Shown here one piece after another: positions 55,254-64,000 of a DNA stretch of 64,000 nucleotides. The translations under genes and the position numbers were made by a program. The notes under the pieces were generated by a model. It worked only from the letters and a program-made list of their open reading frames with translations. It had not been told where the DNA came from and ran no database searches. Within the stretch, counting starts at the first letter, position 1. Each line of letters begins with the position of its first letter. Location: the NCBI GenBank assembly GCA_009739215.1, contig VSJF01000003.1:2542001-2606000 (forward strand). The letters run 5' to 3'. This DNA is from Floccularia luteovirens. Lineage: Eukaryota > Basidiomycota > Agaricomycetes > Agaricales > Squamanitaceae.

Positions 55254-55712
55254 TTAAAGGTTGGCATTGAAGGGGGAGCAGCCAGCAACAATGAAGCCGT
55301 CTAGAAAAGATATGGTAAGCATTACATTCACAAATTATAGGAAAAGGAAGCCTCTGAAACACATACTATAGTTCTGCCCAGTGCAGCAAGCAGTTTGCTG
55401 AGTGCTACAAGATTTCATAAGCACTTTACTTCAAACTGCAAAATAAAAATTTCAACTTACCAGCTGTTTCCTGCGGCACCTTTGTAAGCACCTGCAAGGC
55501 AGGTAAATCCAAATTGACCAGTGGCTGGTCCTACGCTACCAGCGAAGGATTGATAAGTGGTGCGCTGTTCCGCGTTGAAGGTGCTGGCATCCTCGATCTG
55601 GTTGCAGCAGTAAACGGAACCAGTGTTGCAACTGGTTACAACGTTTGCAGGACTTAGCAGCAGCCAAGAGAGCGAAGGTAGAGGCGACGAAGAGAGCGGC
55701 TTTGGAGAACAT
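55254..55712 (-). pseudogene. Class I hydrophobin H2, frameshift at signal-peptide junction
   Basis: Starts MFSKAALFVASTFALLAAA at ATG 55712. The cysteine-rich mature part is in another frame: SCNTGSVYCCNQIEDAST, PATGQFGFTCLAGAYKGAAG, QQTACCTGQN and a last exon ending AGCSPFNANL (TAA 55254-55256). Splice sites and all eight Cys codons are retained; only the step from AAA to NVVTSC is off frame, most simply by loss of two bases after GCTGCTGCT (about 55654). It forms an inverted repeat with H3. Confidence 0.8.
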
Positions 55713-55819
55713 TTTAAATAGATGTAGGTTGAGGGGGATAGATAATTATAATTTAAGATGGTTAATTAGCTGAACGAGAGAAGTAGTTCGACTGAAGAAC
55801 TTAGGACCATCTTGACCAC

Positions 55820-55830
55820 CTTTTTATACC
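55820..55830 (-). promoter_or_regulatory. TATA box of hydrophobin H2
   Basis: GGTATAAAAAGG on the minus strand about 110 bases upstream of ATG 55712. The identical motif stands at 56454-56466 upstream of H3, followed in both by a shared CAGTCGAAC..TCTCGTTCAGCTA leader. Confidence 0.65.
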
Positions 55831-56453
55831 GCCACGGATACTCACAAAACTGCACAAGTCAAATCATACCTCATTGTGAATAACTTGTTGAATTCGGTTC
55901 CACGGAAACAATAATCTTGTGATGTTGAAAATTTTTATCCTAAGTGAATTGCTGTATTGCGGGTATGTTTTCTTTCGCTAAGAATCAATTCATTGGTGAC
56001 TATGTCATATGGCCGTTGCCGCTACCCTTAACGGCTAATCATCCAGGAACACTTGGTATATCCATCAATCAACGCTTGGAGTGCGTTGTATATATCATCT
56101 AGACGGTAATGAATATCACCAGGTGGCCAGCACACAACGTTTCATGGACGGATTTACTAGATGTGTGCGTGAAACTTTTGCTTCAATAGATTTGTAAAAA
56201 CAAACAGGTAATTACACCAAACCTTGAACCGAAATAAAAGAAGTCGCGTGTAACGCGTACGCGTAAGAAGTAATACACACGGGCATTTACCTTTTTTTTC
56301 TGATCACATTTCAGAATTGCCCGCTACGAACAGTAATAACACTAACCGAATATGTAATTGTTTCAATTGATGCAACATTGTACATTTTCCGTAAACCCGG
56401 AAAATGCGCCGATCGGATTGGAACTTTGCGAAAATTGTGAGACCACCATAAAG

Positions 56454-56466
56454 AAGTATAAAAAGG
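56454..56466 (+). promoter_or_regulatory. TATA box of hydrophobin H3
   Basis: GTATAAAAAGGT about 105 bases upstream of ATG 56565, mirror image of the H2 motif. Confidence 0.65.
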
Positions 56467-56564
56467 TCAGCAACGGTACACTTCAATCCCCAGTCGAACA
56501 ATACCTCTCGTTCAGCTACCTAATCTCTTAATTATCTCTCTCCCACCTACATCTTTTATTTAAA

Positions 56565-57016
56565 ATGTTCTCCAAAGCCGCTCTCTTCGTCGCCTCTACC
56601 TTCGCTCTCTTGGCTGCCTGCCCAAACTGGGAACATTGTTAACAGCTGCAACGCTGGCCAGGTCTACTGCTGCAATTCCATCCAAGATGCAAGGACCTTG
56701 ACTGGAAGCACCAAGGCTGCTTTTGCAAGCTTCGTGCCCAATGCCGATACCGTCACCGGTCAATTTGGTGTTACCTGTCTCGCAGGTTCTTGGTTAGGTG
56801 CCTCTGGAAACAGCTGGTAAGTTTGAATAATGATATACAGTATGAGCATTTTCACTAACATATTATATAGCACTCAGCAGACTGCTTGCTGCACTGGTGA
56901 ACAATATAGTATGTCCTAAAGTCTTGTTCATATTTCTTTTAAGAGTCATACTTATTTTATCTCTTCTAGATGGTGGATTTGTCGCTGGTTGCTCTCCCTT
57001 CAATGCCAACCTTTGA
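56565..57016 (+). pseudogene. Class I hydrophobin H3, frameshift at signal-peptide junction
   Basis: ATG 56565 opens MFSKAALFVASTFALLAACP and reaches TAA after about 24 codons. The mature protein is present in another frame: NSCNAGQVYCCNSIQDART, TGQFGVTCLAGSWLGASG, then TQQTACCTGEQY and a last exon ending AGCSPFNANL (TGA 57014). The break, most simply one extra base within GCTGCCTGCCCAAACTGGG (about 56613-56631), falls at the same functional position as in H2. Introns and the eight cysteines are kept. Confidence 0.8.
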
Positions 57017-57784
57017 AGTTAATATCAAGGGAATATCATAGATATTTTAGATATATCCTTCATTTTGCAGATGTTAGATTCACCGATAAATAATAGATGA
57101 GTGGGAAAAATTTTTGAAGTGATGTGAGGAAGATACCATTTTGATGAGTAAAGAGGGTTGCCCTTGTCCGTAGCAGTTTGAACTACGAGATCTTTTGATT
57201 CTTCAGAGCAGCTTTCAAGCCTCTACCCCCTCTTGTGAGTTGATGAATAATCTCCATATATTCTACAAATTTGCAAAAGGGCAAGGTTCTACGATAGCTG
57301 TTGATATATAAACGTTCGGACGTTCCTGTAACAGGATGGCTGGAGAAATTTTGGAGAGCGGAGAGCATGGATGTGAATGCACCACTGTTGTGGATGTTGA
57401 CGGGGAATGGGAATTATACCGGTGAATGTGATGGGTGTTATCCTTGACCATGATTAAAGCAGCAGTGATTCAGAGGGGACAACACGAGATGAATGTGGGG
57501 CTTTGGTGAATATGAACTTTGGATTAGGACGATGATCACTGAGAGTGTTCTCTCGAACACATTCTATACATTGGGATATGTGGGAATATGACAAACCAAA
57601 CTGTCCGTGGTGCTTAAAGTTACAGTGCAACACTTGAAGCTTGAAGCTTGAAGTTCAACTGTATGCGATCTGATTACGACTTGCTGAAATGAAATGTCCG
57701 TTAGTTGCGATCAACACCACACTGGAAATTTATGAAACGTTACTTACTCAACCTTTCTTGCTTTCAAAACACGGCTATCCTCAA
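57017..57784. repeat. Hydrophobin 3' flank, copied downstream of H7
   Basis: 57285-57655 resembles 63435-63990. Shared blocks include GATAGCTGTTG, AACGTT, GAGAAATTT, GGCGGAGAGC and CCAAACTGTCC. No gene in it. A GCTTGAA tandem run lies at 57633-57655. Confidence 0.65.
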
Positions 57785-58020
57785 AAGTTCTCCAAAGTTT
57801 CTACCTTCGTCACTTCTACCTTCAATCTCTTGGCAGTTGCTGGAGGAAAAATTGTCACTGTTTCAGCCAACACCAACCTGTGAACACATTCACCAGCAAC
57901 TTCCCACAACCACTACTGGTGGAGCATTCAATGCATGACCTGGAATCGATCAAATGGGTCTCGATTTCAGGGCCAGAAGTCAATAAGTTGGCGATGTTTG
58001 CTGATGAATCATAAACGACT
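57785..58020 (+). pseudogene. Decayed hydrophobin relic H4
   Basis: 57788-57845 translates as FSKVSTFVTSTFNLLAVAG, a degraded hydrophobin signal peptide. What follows has lost the cysteine pattern and meets stops (first at 57881). Only weak similarity remains after that. Confidence 0.55.
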
Positions 58021-58957
58021 TGATTGTTCCCTTCCTCTTACTGAGGACTTGCTGTGACTTCAAATTTAATTTCGACAATGACCTCGGTGTTCAATATCAG
58101 TATGCGGAAACTTATCATAAGTAGGTGTTGTCATCTAACTGACTTACTATGACCACACTCGACGCCTCAGGCTAACATTACCGCCGATGTCCTGTTCGGA
58201 TTTCATGTTGGCCTTTGACACATTTATCTGGTTTATAGCTCTTTCTCAAACGAGCTTGCGCTGTCATATGTATTTCAAACATCTACGGCATGAAAGCCTG
58301 AATTGAGGAGCTTCATTATTTTTGCTTCTCCGGTCATTCCCGTATACGAGTATGGATTTCCGGCCCTCTACGTCGCTCCAACTATCCACATGGATGATGC
58401 GTCTGCACCCAAACAGTTGTCATCTTTTTGATTGCAGGAAAGGTCCTAAAGTGGTTCGTGTAGGTATGCATATCACTGACCGACTCTTGCTAAAAACCAT
58501 TCCTCTTAAAATTAGCACCGTCATGCACCGAAGCCCCCTTTTTACTATAAATGAACAACCTACCATCGCTGTCTGGAGTATGTTACTTTTCTTCTGCGAT
58601 AGATCCCAACGCGCATGTTATTTCGCATATTATCAGCTGGAACTCGCAGACCATCGCGAAAAACATCGAGATATTCAAATCTTAGAGCTCTGGACTTAAA
58701 TGATGCATTATATACATCTTCAACTATATCGCTTGTGGTTGCCCCGCCCCGCTATACAGCTATATTTGTTTTGGGGGAAGGGAGGAATTCCTTGTACCGG
58801 TTGGATTGCAAGGAAACCGGAAACATAACTGGCGGGGTGATATTAATGCCATGAGAACACATTTCGTTGCTGGAAAATGATCAGCTCCAACATTATATCA
58901 TCCAGCCTACATACTTCATCTACCACTCAATACCGCACCCCCGTTTTCTCTATAAAA
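58021..58957. other. Intergenic within hydrophobin cluster
   Basis: About 940 bases. Plus-strand frames at 58322-58854 have no recognisable domain. Confidence 0.4.
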
Positions 58958-59408
58958 GTGTTCTCTAAATTAGTTCTTCTGATCGTCTCCACCTTTGTTA
59001 TGTCAGTTATTGTCCGGGCCCAACCCAGGAATTCCAACGTTCGCCATAGCTACAACACCAGCGACATTTATTGCTGCAGCTAGGTTCAAGATGTTTCGAA
59101 ATTCAGCAAGGGAATTTAGAGAACATTTGAACTCTTTGTTCCCAACTCTAGCTCATTAACGGTAGTCAGATCGTGTGCGCGATTCTTATGGGGATGCTGC
59201 TATAATTAACTGGTAAGTAATCTAATTTTAATAATGTCGGATCCTTATTATACTTTTTATAGTGCTCAGGAAATTATACGGGCATGCTGCAATGGCAAGG
59301 ATTGTAGTGGACTTCTACTATATTTTATGGAATTATGATGCTTACAATGTACCTTTTCCAGATGGGTTCTTCGTTGCTGACTGCACGCCTTTCGACCGCA
59401 CTGCATAG
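58958..59408 (+). pseudogene. Decayed hydrophobin relic H5
   Basis: The gene outline is still clear: FSKLVLLIVSTFVMSVIV signal peptide, NTSDIYCC, then VQDVSKFSKG, an intron starting GTAAGTAATC (59212), an exon with CAQEIIRACCNGKDC, and a last exon DGFFVADCTPFDRTA ending TAG 59406. It is dead: the start is GTG (58958) where the others have ATG, the first cysteine codon reads TAC, and a TAG follows CCS at about 59080. Confidence 0.8.
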
Positions 59409-60420
59409 AAGTGGCTTTCTATTCCAAACTAGGGCAGTGATATAGATATAATATCTATGATCTGTTTTGCTGAACAAATAGATGTTTGTTGAGATTGAAT
59501 CGCCCGTTGTACCAGCAACGATGTCTTTTACCGTTTGATTGATTGTTGGCTGACAAAAACTTGATGTACAGGTAGCCTTATAAAGCCTTATCTATGCGTG
59601 TTGGTTGCGCCCAGATTCTCTTGTTTCCGATTTCTTTTTTTTTCCTTTTTAAACCGTTAGGATGATGCGCCAGCAGAACACGGAGCTAGGAAGGGTGTAG
59701 TAGCATGACATTACCAGCTCAAGGCGGTTGGGGAATTGGCTGGGGATAGGGAACAGGAGAACGAGCATCGGAAAAATTGCGGCTGGGGACGACTAAAGGA
59801 CATGAGGTTGATAGGACGTTCCACATTCTCCTTCTCCGACTCACATACCTCATTCACTTCTTTAATCAGAAAGGTTGATGGTTCCATTGTTTTTGGGGAG
59901 CAATGTCTTTACCGTGATGTAATAAACTGTTCTAGTATCGATACGTCAAGTATATTTGTGATTTTTAAACTTTCAACTGTGAAGGCACAAACTGATTATA
60001 AGGGTCTCGTACACGACTCTTCTGTCCAAGGCCCATTCTGTATTTAAAAAGAAGCTCTACACAATGCGCAACTTCCCAATCCCTTATGAAATGGTGAATC
60101 GTAAACCAAGGCAACGGAAGGACGTAACTACAAGTGTGTTGTAGATGTGTATCAACCAGCTATGTATATAAATGTGATGAAATGAAGGCAAAGTACGACC
60201 AAGCAACCGAAAACACAACACCTCTCCCACAACGAGATTAACAAGCACCAACTTTCATCGGAGTTTTCATTTACAGAAATACGTACTGCTGTCGCATGTA
60301 GTGTGCTGTCAGTTTAGTCTGAATCATTCAACTCCAATGGAACGTTCTCTATTCAGTACGAGAATGTCTTGTCCGTCACTTCAAGTTTCATCCTTTTACA
60401 GAATGTCCTCATACTGAAAT
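59409..60420. other. Intergenic with a repeated block
   Basis: 59620-59760 resembles 63255-63370 (CTCTTGTTTC, GGATGATGCG, CAGCAGAACA, GGAGCTAGGAAGGGTG), again a hydrophobin 3' flank shared between gene copies. The frame at 59736-60047 has no recognisable domain. Confidence 0.5.
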
Positions 60421-60429
60421 CTATAAAAT
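60421..60429 (+). promoter_or_regulatory. TATA box of hydrophobin H6
   Basis: CTATAAAAT 97 bases upstream of the ATG at 60518, followed by a pyrimidine-rich leader. Confidence 0.6.
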
Positions 60430-60517
60430 GAGGGAGAGTCTGTACAAATTCTACAGTCGAACAACTCTTTAGTTCACTTCACATCTCTTGCTCACTTCTA
60501 AGCCATTTCTCAACACA

Positions 60518-60978
60518 ATGTACTCCAAAGTTGTCATCTTCGTTGCCTCCACCTTTGCTCTCATGGCTGCTGCCGCTCCACAGAATGGCAACATCATCGG
60601 TAGCTGCAATCAAGGCGTCATCAGTTGCTGCAACTCATTCCAATCTGCATCGCTATACGAATACGACTTCCTCTCAGCCTATTTTGGTAGTGCATTCAAT
60701 CAAGGAGGTGACCTTGGTCAAGTCGGTATTGGTTGTGCTGCCGGAACTGGTGGCGGCACTGCTGGAAATAGCTGGTAACTAATCATGAATTTCGTTGATA
60801 TGAAATGATGCTCAATACATTATTACTTGCAGCACTCAACAAACTGCCTGCTGCACGGGCAATAGCATCAGTATGGATTTGAAATATCTTTATTATACTC
60901 CAGGAATGATGCTAACAATTGTTATTTACAGATGGTGTTATGGCTGCTGGCTGCTCCCCAGTCAACGTTAATGCTTAA
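60518..60978 (+). CDS. Class I hydrophobin (H6)
   Basis: Secreted cell-wall coat protein. Exons 60518-60774, 60833-60870 and 60932-60978 give 113 residues. An upstream in-frame ATG (60488) exists, but the start at 60518 matches the paralogues (MYSKVVIFVASTFALMAAAA). Eight cysteines are present as C-x6-CC-x34-C-x12-C-x5-CC-x12-C, the fourth Cys codon split by intron 1 as in the others. The mature N-terminus is PQNGNIIGSC. The loop between C3 and C4 is Gly-rich and differs most from H1 and H7. Confidence 0.95.
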
Positions 60979-62460
60979 ATTCCATATCTGTAGTACACAA
61001 TGTATATCTTCTTCTGATGTTTGTTGTATATGTCTATGCGTGGACAATCCTTACCGAAACTGTTTCAAATGAATGCATTTATGATTCCTCATGTTCGTTT
61101 ACAATTGGCATTTGAAGAAGGGAATATTCGCATATGTACTTCATGAATGAGAAAGTCTGAAATCCAACATTGTAAAGAATACCTTATGGAAAACGTTTGA
61201 ATACAAAACACTTTGCTTGTGACTTCCTTGGCCCGTGGAAATTCTAAAATTAGTGCATGATTTGTTCGTAAACAAGTCGAGTCTATTTCTCCGAGTCTTC
61301 ACAATTCCATTCTTTATCCCTGCAATACTAGGATTGATAACCGGTTCTAAAACGATTGGACCGAACCATAACTTACACACACAGAACCCAGACAACGTGT
61401 TTACCAGAACTTCCACGTAAAAGCCAACATCTTGGACATACCATAAGACGCACCATTTAGAATCAAACCCGTGTTCTCGTCGGTCCGGAGATCTGGCTGC
61501 AAACCCCATGGAATAAGGTGAGTGCGAATCGAGTCGTTTTGCCAGCTTCAAAGTCAGCCTCAACGTTCTCCTTTCCATTTGTGTGCCGAGGCAACTTCTG
61601 CACAGTCCTACGTGTCAACAACGTCGGCAAGTGACTATTGAAGCTTGAACTGAAGTGTCTCATACATCAGTCAGTGCAGCAGTATAAGTCATCGCAGGAA
61701 CCGAGTAAGTCTGTGCCACCACCAGCTCGTTATAGTCCAATGCTGGAATTCATTCCCACACGTCGAGCGGCCTTTTCCATTTGAACGCTGTCCTTTGGCC
61801 TGGTACGATACCTCGGAGAAAACTTGCCCTTTTGACCTCGATATCAAACTTGTCACCTTGATCTGTCGCAAAAGTTTCATAATACTCATCGGCTTTGTCT
61901 GGCTCTATCGTTCCACTCATATTGCAGACACTCATTCATGCTTCCCACCTGTATACTCAATGGCACGATACTAGTGTATGTGATATACATATTTCTGTTT
62001 TTACTCAAATTCACTCATGCATAATTCACCTTGTCTATTAGGCTTTCAGAGAAAGTCTGCGCCGAACTGGAGCCACGCTACGTAATACAATCACCTAACT
62101 CACAAAATATGTGCTTATACTTGGATAGCCGGCTAACAAGCTCCAATTCATCCTGTCACAGATACTTTTCATATAGGAAATTAATTCCGCTCAGTCCAAA
62201 TCTGGCTTAGTATTGCAAAGAAAAACCGACTTGGAAAGAAGCCGCAGACAACTTTCAAACAAGGAATAACGGAGCTTTCGATATAATAAACACTCCGCTC
62301 TCGTCAAAAAAAAAATCAGGTTGGATACAAATTTATTGGCCTATATATCTTTGGCTTAGCGTACAATTTTTTTTCAGCCCAACGCATTGACCCTGGTGTT
62401 GATCTGAATCTAAGAGAATGAAGCGATATTGAATCAACTCGCTCGTATATCTGCTCGCGA
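60979..62460. other. Intergenic, possible unrecognised minus-strand gene remnant
   Basis: Minus-strand frames at 61935-61750 (PDKADEYYETFATDQGDKF), 61663-61463 (KENVEADFEAGKTTRFALTL) and 61578-61141 look weakly protein-like and lie in series. I could not join them into one convincing gene or name a family. Confidence 0.3.
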
Positions 62461-62466
62461 GGCTAG

Positions 62467-62475
62467 ATATAAAAG
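62467..62475 (+). promoter_or_regulatory. TATA box of hydrophobin H7
   Basis: ATATAAAAG about 120 bases upstream of the ATG at 62592, then a C/T-rich leader typical of highly expressed fungal genes. Confidence 0.6.
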
Positions 62476-62591
62476 ACGAGCCATATTCACCATAAAATCT
62501 TCAGTTTTCACAAACGCCCCACATTCCTTGAACAACCTAGTTCTCTTGCATTACACTCTTTTTCCTAACAACACCAACTCTATCCAACAAA

Positions 62592-63048
62592 ATGTTCTCC
62601 AAAGCTGCTATCTTTGTCGCATCCACCTTTGCCCTCTTGGCTATTGCCGCACCCGGTAGTGGAAACATTTCAAACAGCTGCAACAGCGGACAAGTTTACT
62701 GCTGTAACTCTGTTCAGCAAGCCAGCACTGTCTCTCAAGAGCTCAAAAGCTCTTTCGCCAGTGCTTTCCCTGACGTTGGACCTCTTGTTGGCCAAGTTGG
62801 TCTGACTTGCATCGCAGGTGCTTACAAAGGTGCTGCTGGAAATAGCTGGTGAGTTTACTTTATTGGCTACAATGTAATTTTGATACTTAGTATATGAATC
62901 TAGCTCTCAACAACCGACTTGCTGTACTGGCAACAACTACAGTATGTCATCATGGCCAAATTATTTTCAATCTATGAACTGTACTGATATGTCTTTTACA
63001 GATGGTCTGATTGTTGTTGGCTGCACTCCCATCAACGTCAACCTTTAA
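62592..63048 (+). CDS. Class I hydrophobin (H7)
   Basis: Exons 62592-62848, 62904-62941 and 63002-63048 give 113 residues. Signal peptide MFSKAAIFVASTFALLAIAA, then GSGNISNSC. The full eight-cysteine pattern has the same spacing as H1 and H6. The QQPTCCTGNN stretch and the VVGCxPINxN tail are shared with H1 (29090-29555), making these two the closest pair although about 33 kb apart. Confidence 0.95.
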
Positions 63049-64000
63049 AATATATACCCTCGGAACGTTATCTTGAAATAGTACTAGTAATTATATACAT
63101 CACTTATCTGTCTGTTCTTACTGTTGTGCACCCCAATGGATAATATTTGTTGTTGGAAAAACTGAATATAGTCTAATTGTAATAAGGTCACGTCCAAATT
63201 GACAGGAATCGACAAAGTTGAGTGCTTGGTTGGAAAATTGTAAGAATCCCCACATCCTCTTGTTTCTGTTCTCGGCTTTTTCCCCCCTGTTTCAAACTGT
63301 CGGGATGATGCGATAGCAGAACATGGAGCTAGGAAGGGTGCTATCAGCTCGGTGGTCGGGCCGCCATTCCTTCATTCATGAATCGATGAATTATTCCCAT
63401 TTATTCTTCAGTTTGTATAAGGGGGGAGGGGGGTTATGATAGCTGTTGTGGTATGAACGTTTAGAAATTCTGTGGTTCGGATTGATTAGAGAAATTTGAG
63501 AGGGCGGAGAGCGTGAATGTGGACGCAGCATTGCGGATTATTTCATCCTTTTCTTGTATCTTTTTTTCGGGTAAATATGAAGCATTCTATACGCTATGGT
63601 CTACTGAGGGTTTGAATTGGTCAATAGGTTCGTAGATCACTCGAATGGTGTTGAAAGTGTTCATGTTGGAGTAATGAGATATCAGGGCTGGACTTGTTTG
63701 TAATATGGGCGTGACGTTGATATGAATTACCAGTTATTCTGTTCGACTGTTTCCGTTGGCTGTCATATCATTTGCAAGGGGTCGTTTCTATCTCGGTGCT
63801 AGTGATGGCTGGACCTGGACTAAACGCAAAACGCTATACGATGCTAAATTTAGAAATAAGCCCCAGCTGATCCAATGGACATTCACTAGCACTAACCAGT
63901 AACATTAGTCCGAACGGAGAGCGGTGCCAGAGGGTGTTCCCTTCTAAACATTGGGAACGTAATAAACCAAACTGTCCATTGTACTTGACAATCACGGTGC
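63049..64000. repeat. H7 3' flank, mosaic of blocks seen after other hydrophobins
   Basis: 63255-63370 matches the block near 59620-59760 (after H5), and 63435-63990 matches 57285-57655 (after H3). No coding gene found up to the window end. Confidence 0.6.

Larger units (their letters stand above)
55254..57016. repeat. Large inverted repeat of two hydrophobin genes (head to head)
   Basis: Arms about 55254-55850 and 56450-57016 are reverse-complement homologues, covering promoter, leader, signal peptide (first ~53 coding bases almost identical), introns and last exon. The spacer of about 600 bases shows no gene. Confidence 0.75.

Noticed and set aside
60488..60517. Upstream ATG for hydrophobin H6
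   Set aside because: It would add ten residues before a standard signal peptide; the ATG at 60518 matches every paralogue.
61141..61935. A minus-strand gene in 61.1-61.9 kb
   Set aside because: Frames look somewhat protein-like but I could not find consistent splice joins or a family, so it is only mentioned as a possible remnant.
1..64000. Search for tRNA, rRNA, CRISPR arrays and transposon proteins
   Set aside because: No cloverleaf with intact B-box, no rRNA-like sequence, no spaced direct repeats and no reverse transcriptase or transposase motif was recognised by eye.

Overview
This window is nuclear DNA from a filamentous basidiomycete, most likely a mushroom-forming agaricomycete. The evidence is: genes split by many short GT..AG introns (about 45-65 bases); class I hydrophobins with the standard three-exon layout; DUF6593-type proteins; secreted GH31 glucosidases; and several long proteins that look restricted to mushrooms. 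I cannot name the species. No rRNA, tRNA or CRISPR array, and no recognisable reverse transcriptase or transposase, was seen.

Layout. 1-13.5 kb is ordinary gene space: the 3' end of an intersectin-like SH3-SH3-DH-PH Rho exchange factor, a short-chain dehydrogenase, a coiled-coil protein of unknown function, a YqcI/YcgG-family protein, an unknown protein, and translation factor eIF2A. From 15 kb the character changes. 15-27.4 kb holds a tandem duplication of a secreted GH31 alpha-glucosidase: one copy reads intact, the other carries two single-base frameshifts, and a third decayed 3' end lies beyond. An IMP4-like ribosome-biogenesis paralogue and a broken piece of eIF4G sit among them. 27.9-31.1 kb has an inverted pair of DUF6593 genes around a hydrophobin. 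31.8-34.5 kb carries an ATG15 autophagic lipase followed by relics of a two-TM gene and of acetyl-CoA carboxylase. 35-38.5 kb is one large multi-exon unknown gene. 40.1-41.7 kb holds two broken metabolic genes (a Gfo/Idh/MocA oxidoreductase and OHCU decarboxylase). 41.7-43.3 kb is a second copy of the ATG15 segment in which ATG15 is gutted but the two-TM gene is whole. 43.5-46.2 kb is a Rap1-like Myb telomere protein.

46.7-55.1 kb is an array of seven membrane-anchored GNAT acetyltransferase genes or relics, arising from duplication of a three-gene block. Only two of the seven read through. 55.2-64 kb is a hydrophobin cluster: a head-to-head pair that are both frameshifted at the signal-peptide junction, two decayed relics, and two intact genes, with copied 3' flanks between them.

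The striking theme is a duplication and decay landscape. In three independent segmental duplications (GH31, ATG15, GNAT block) copies break in different places, and in the last two the partner copies keep complementary genes. Fragments of normally single-copy housekeeping genes (eIF4G, ACC1, IMP4, ATG15) are embedded in it. All functional assignments come from reading the translations and recalled family motifs; no database search was run, and splice junctions were inferred by eye.
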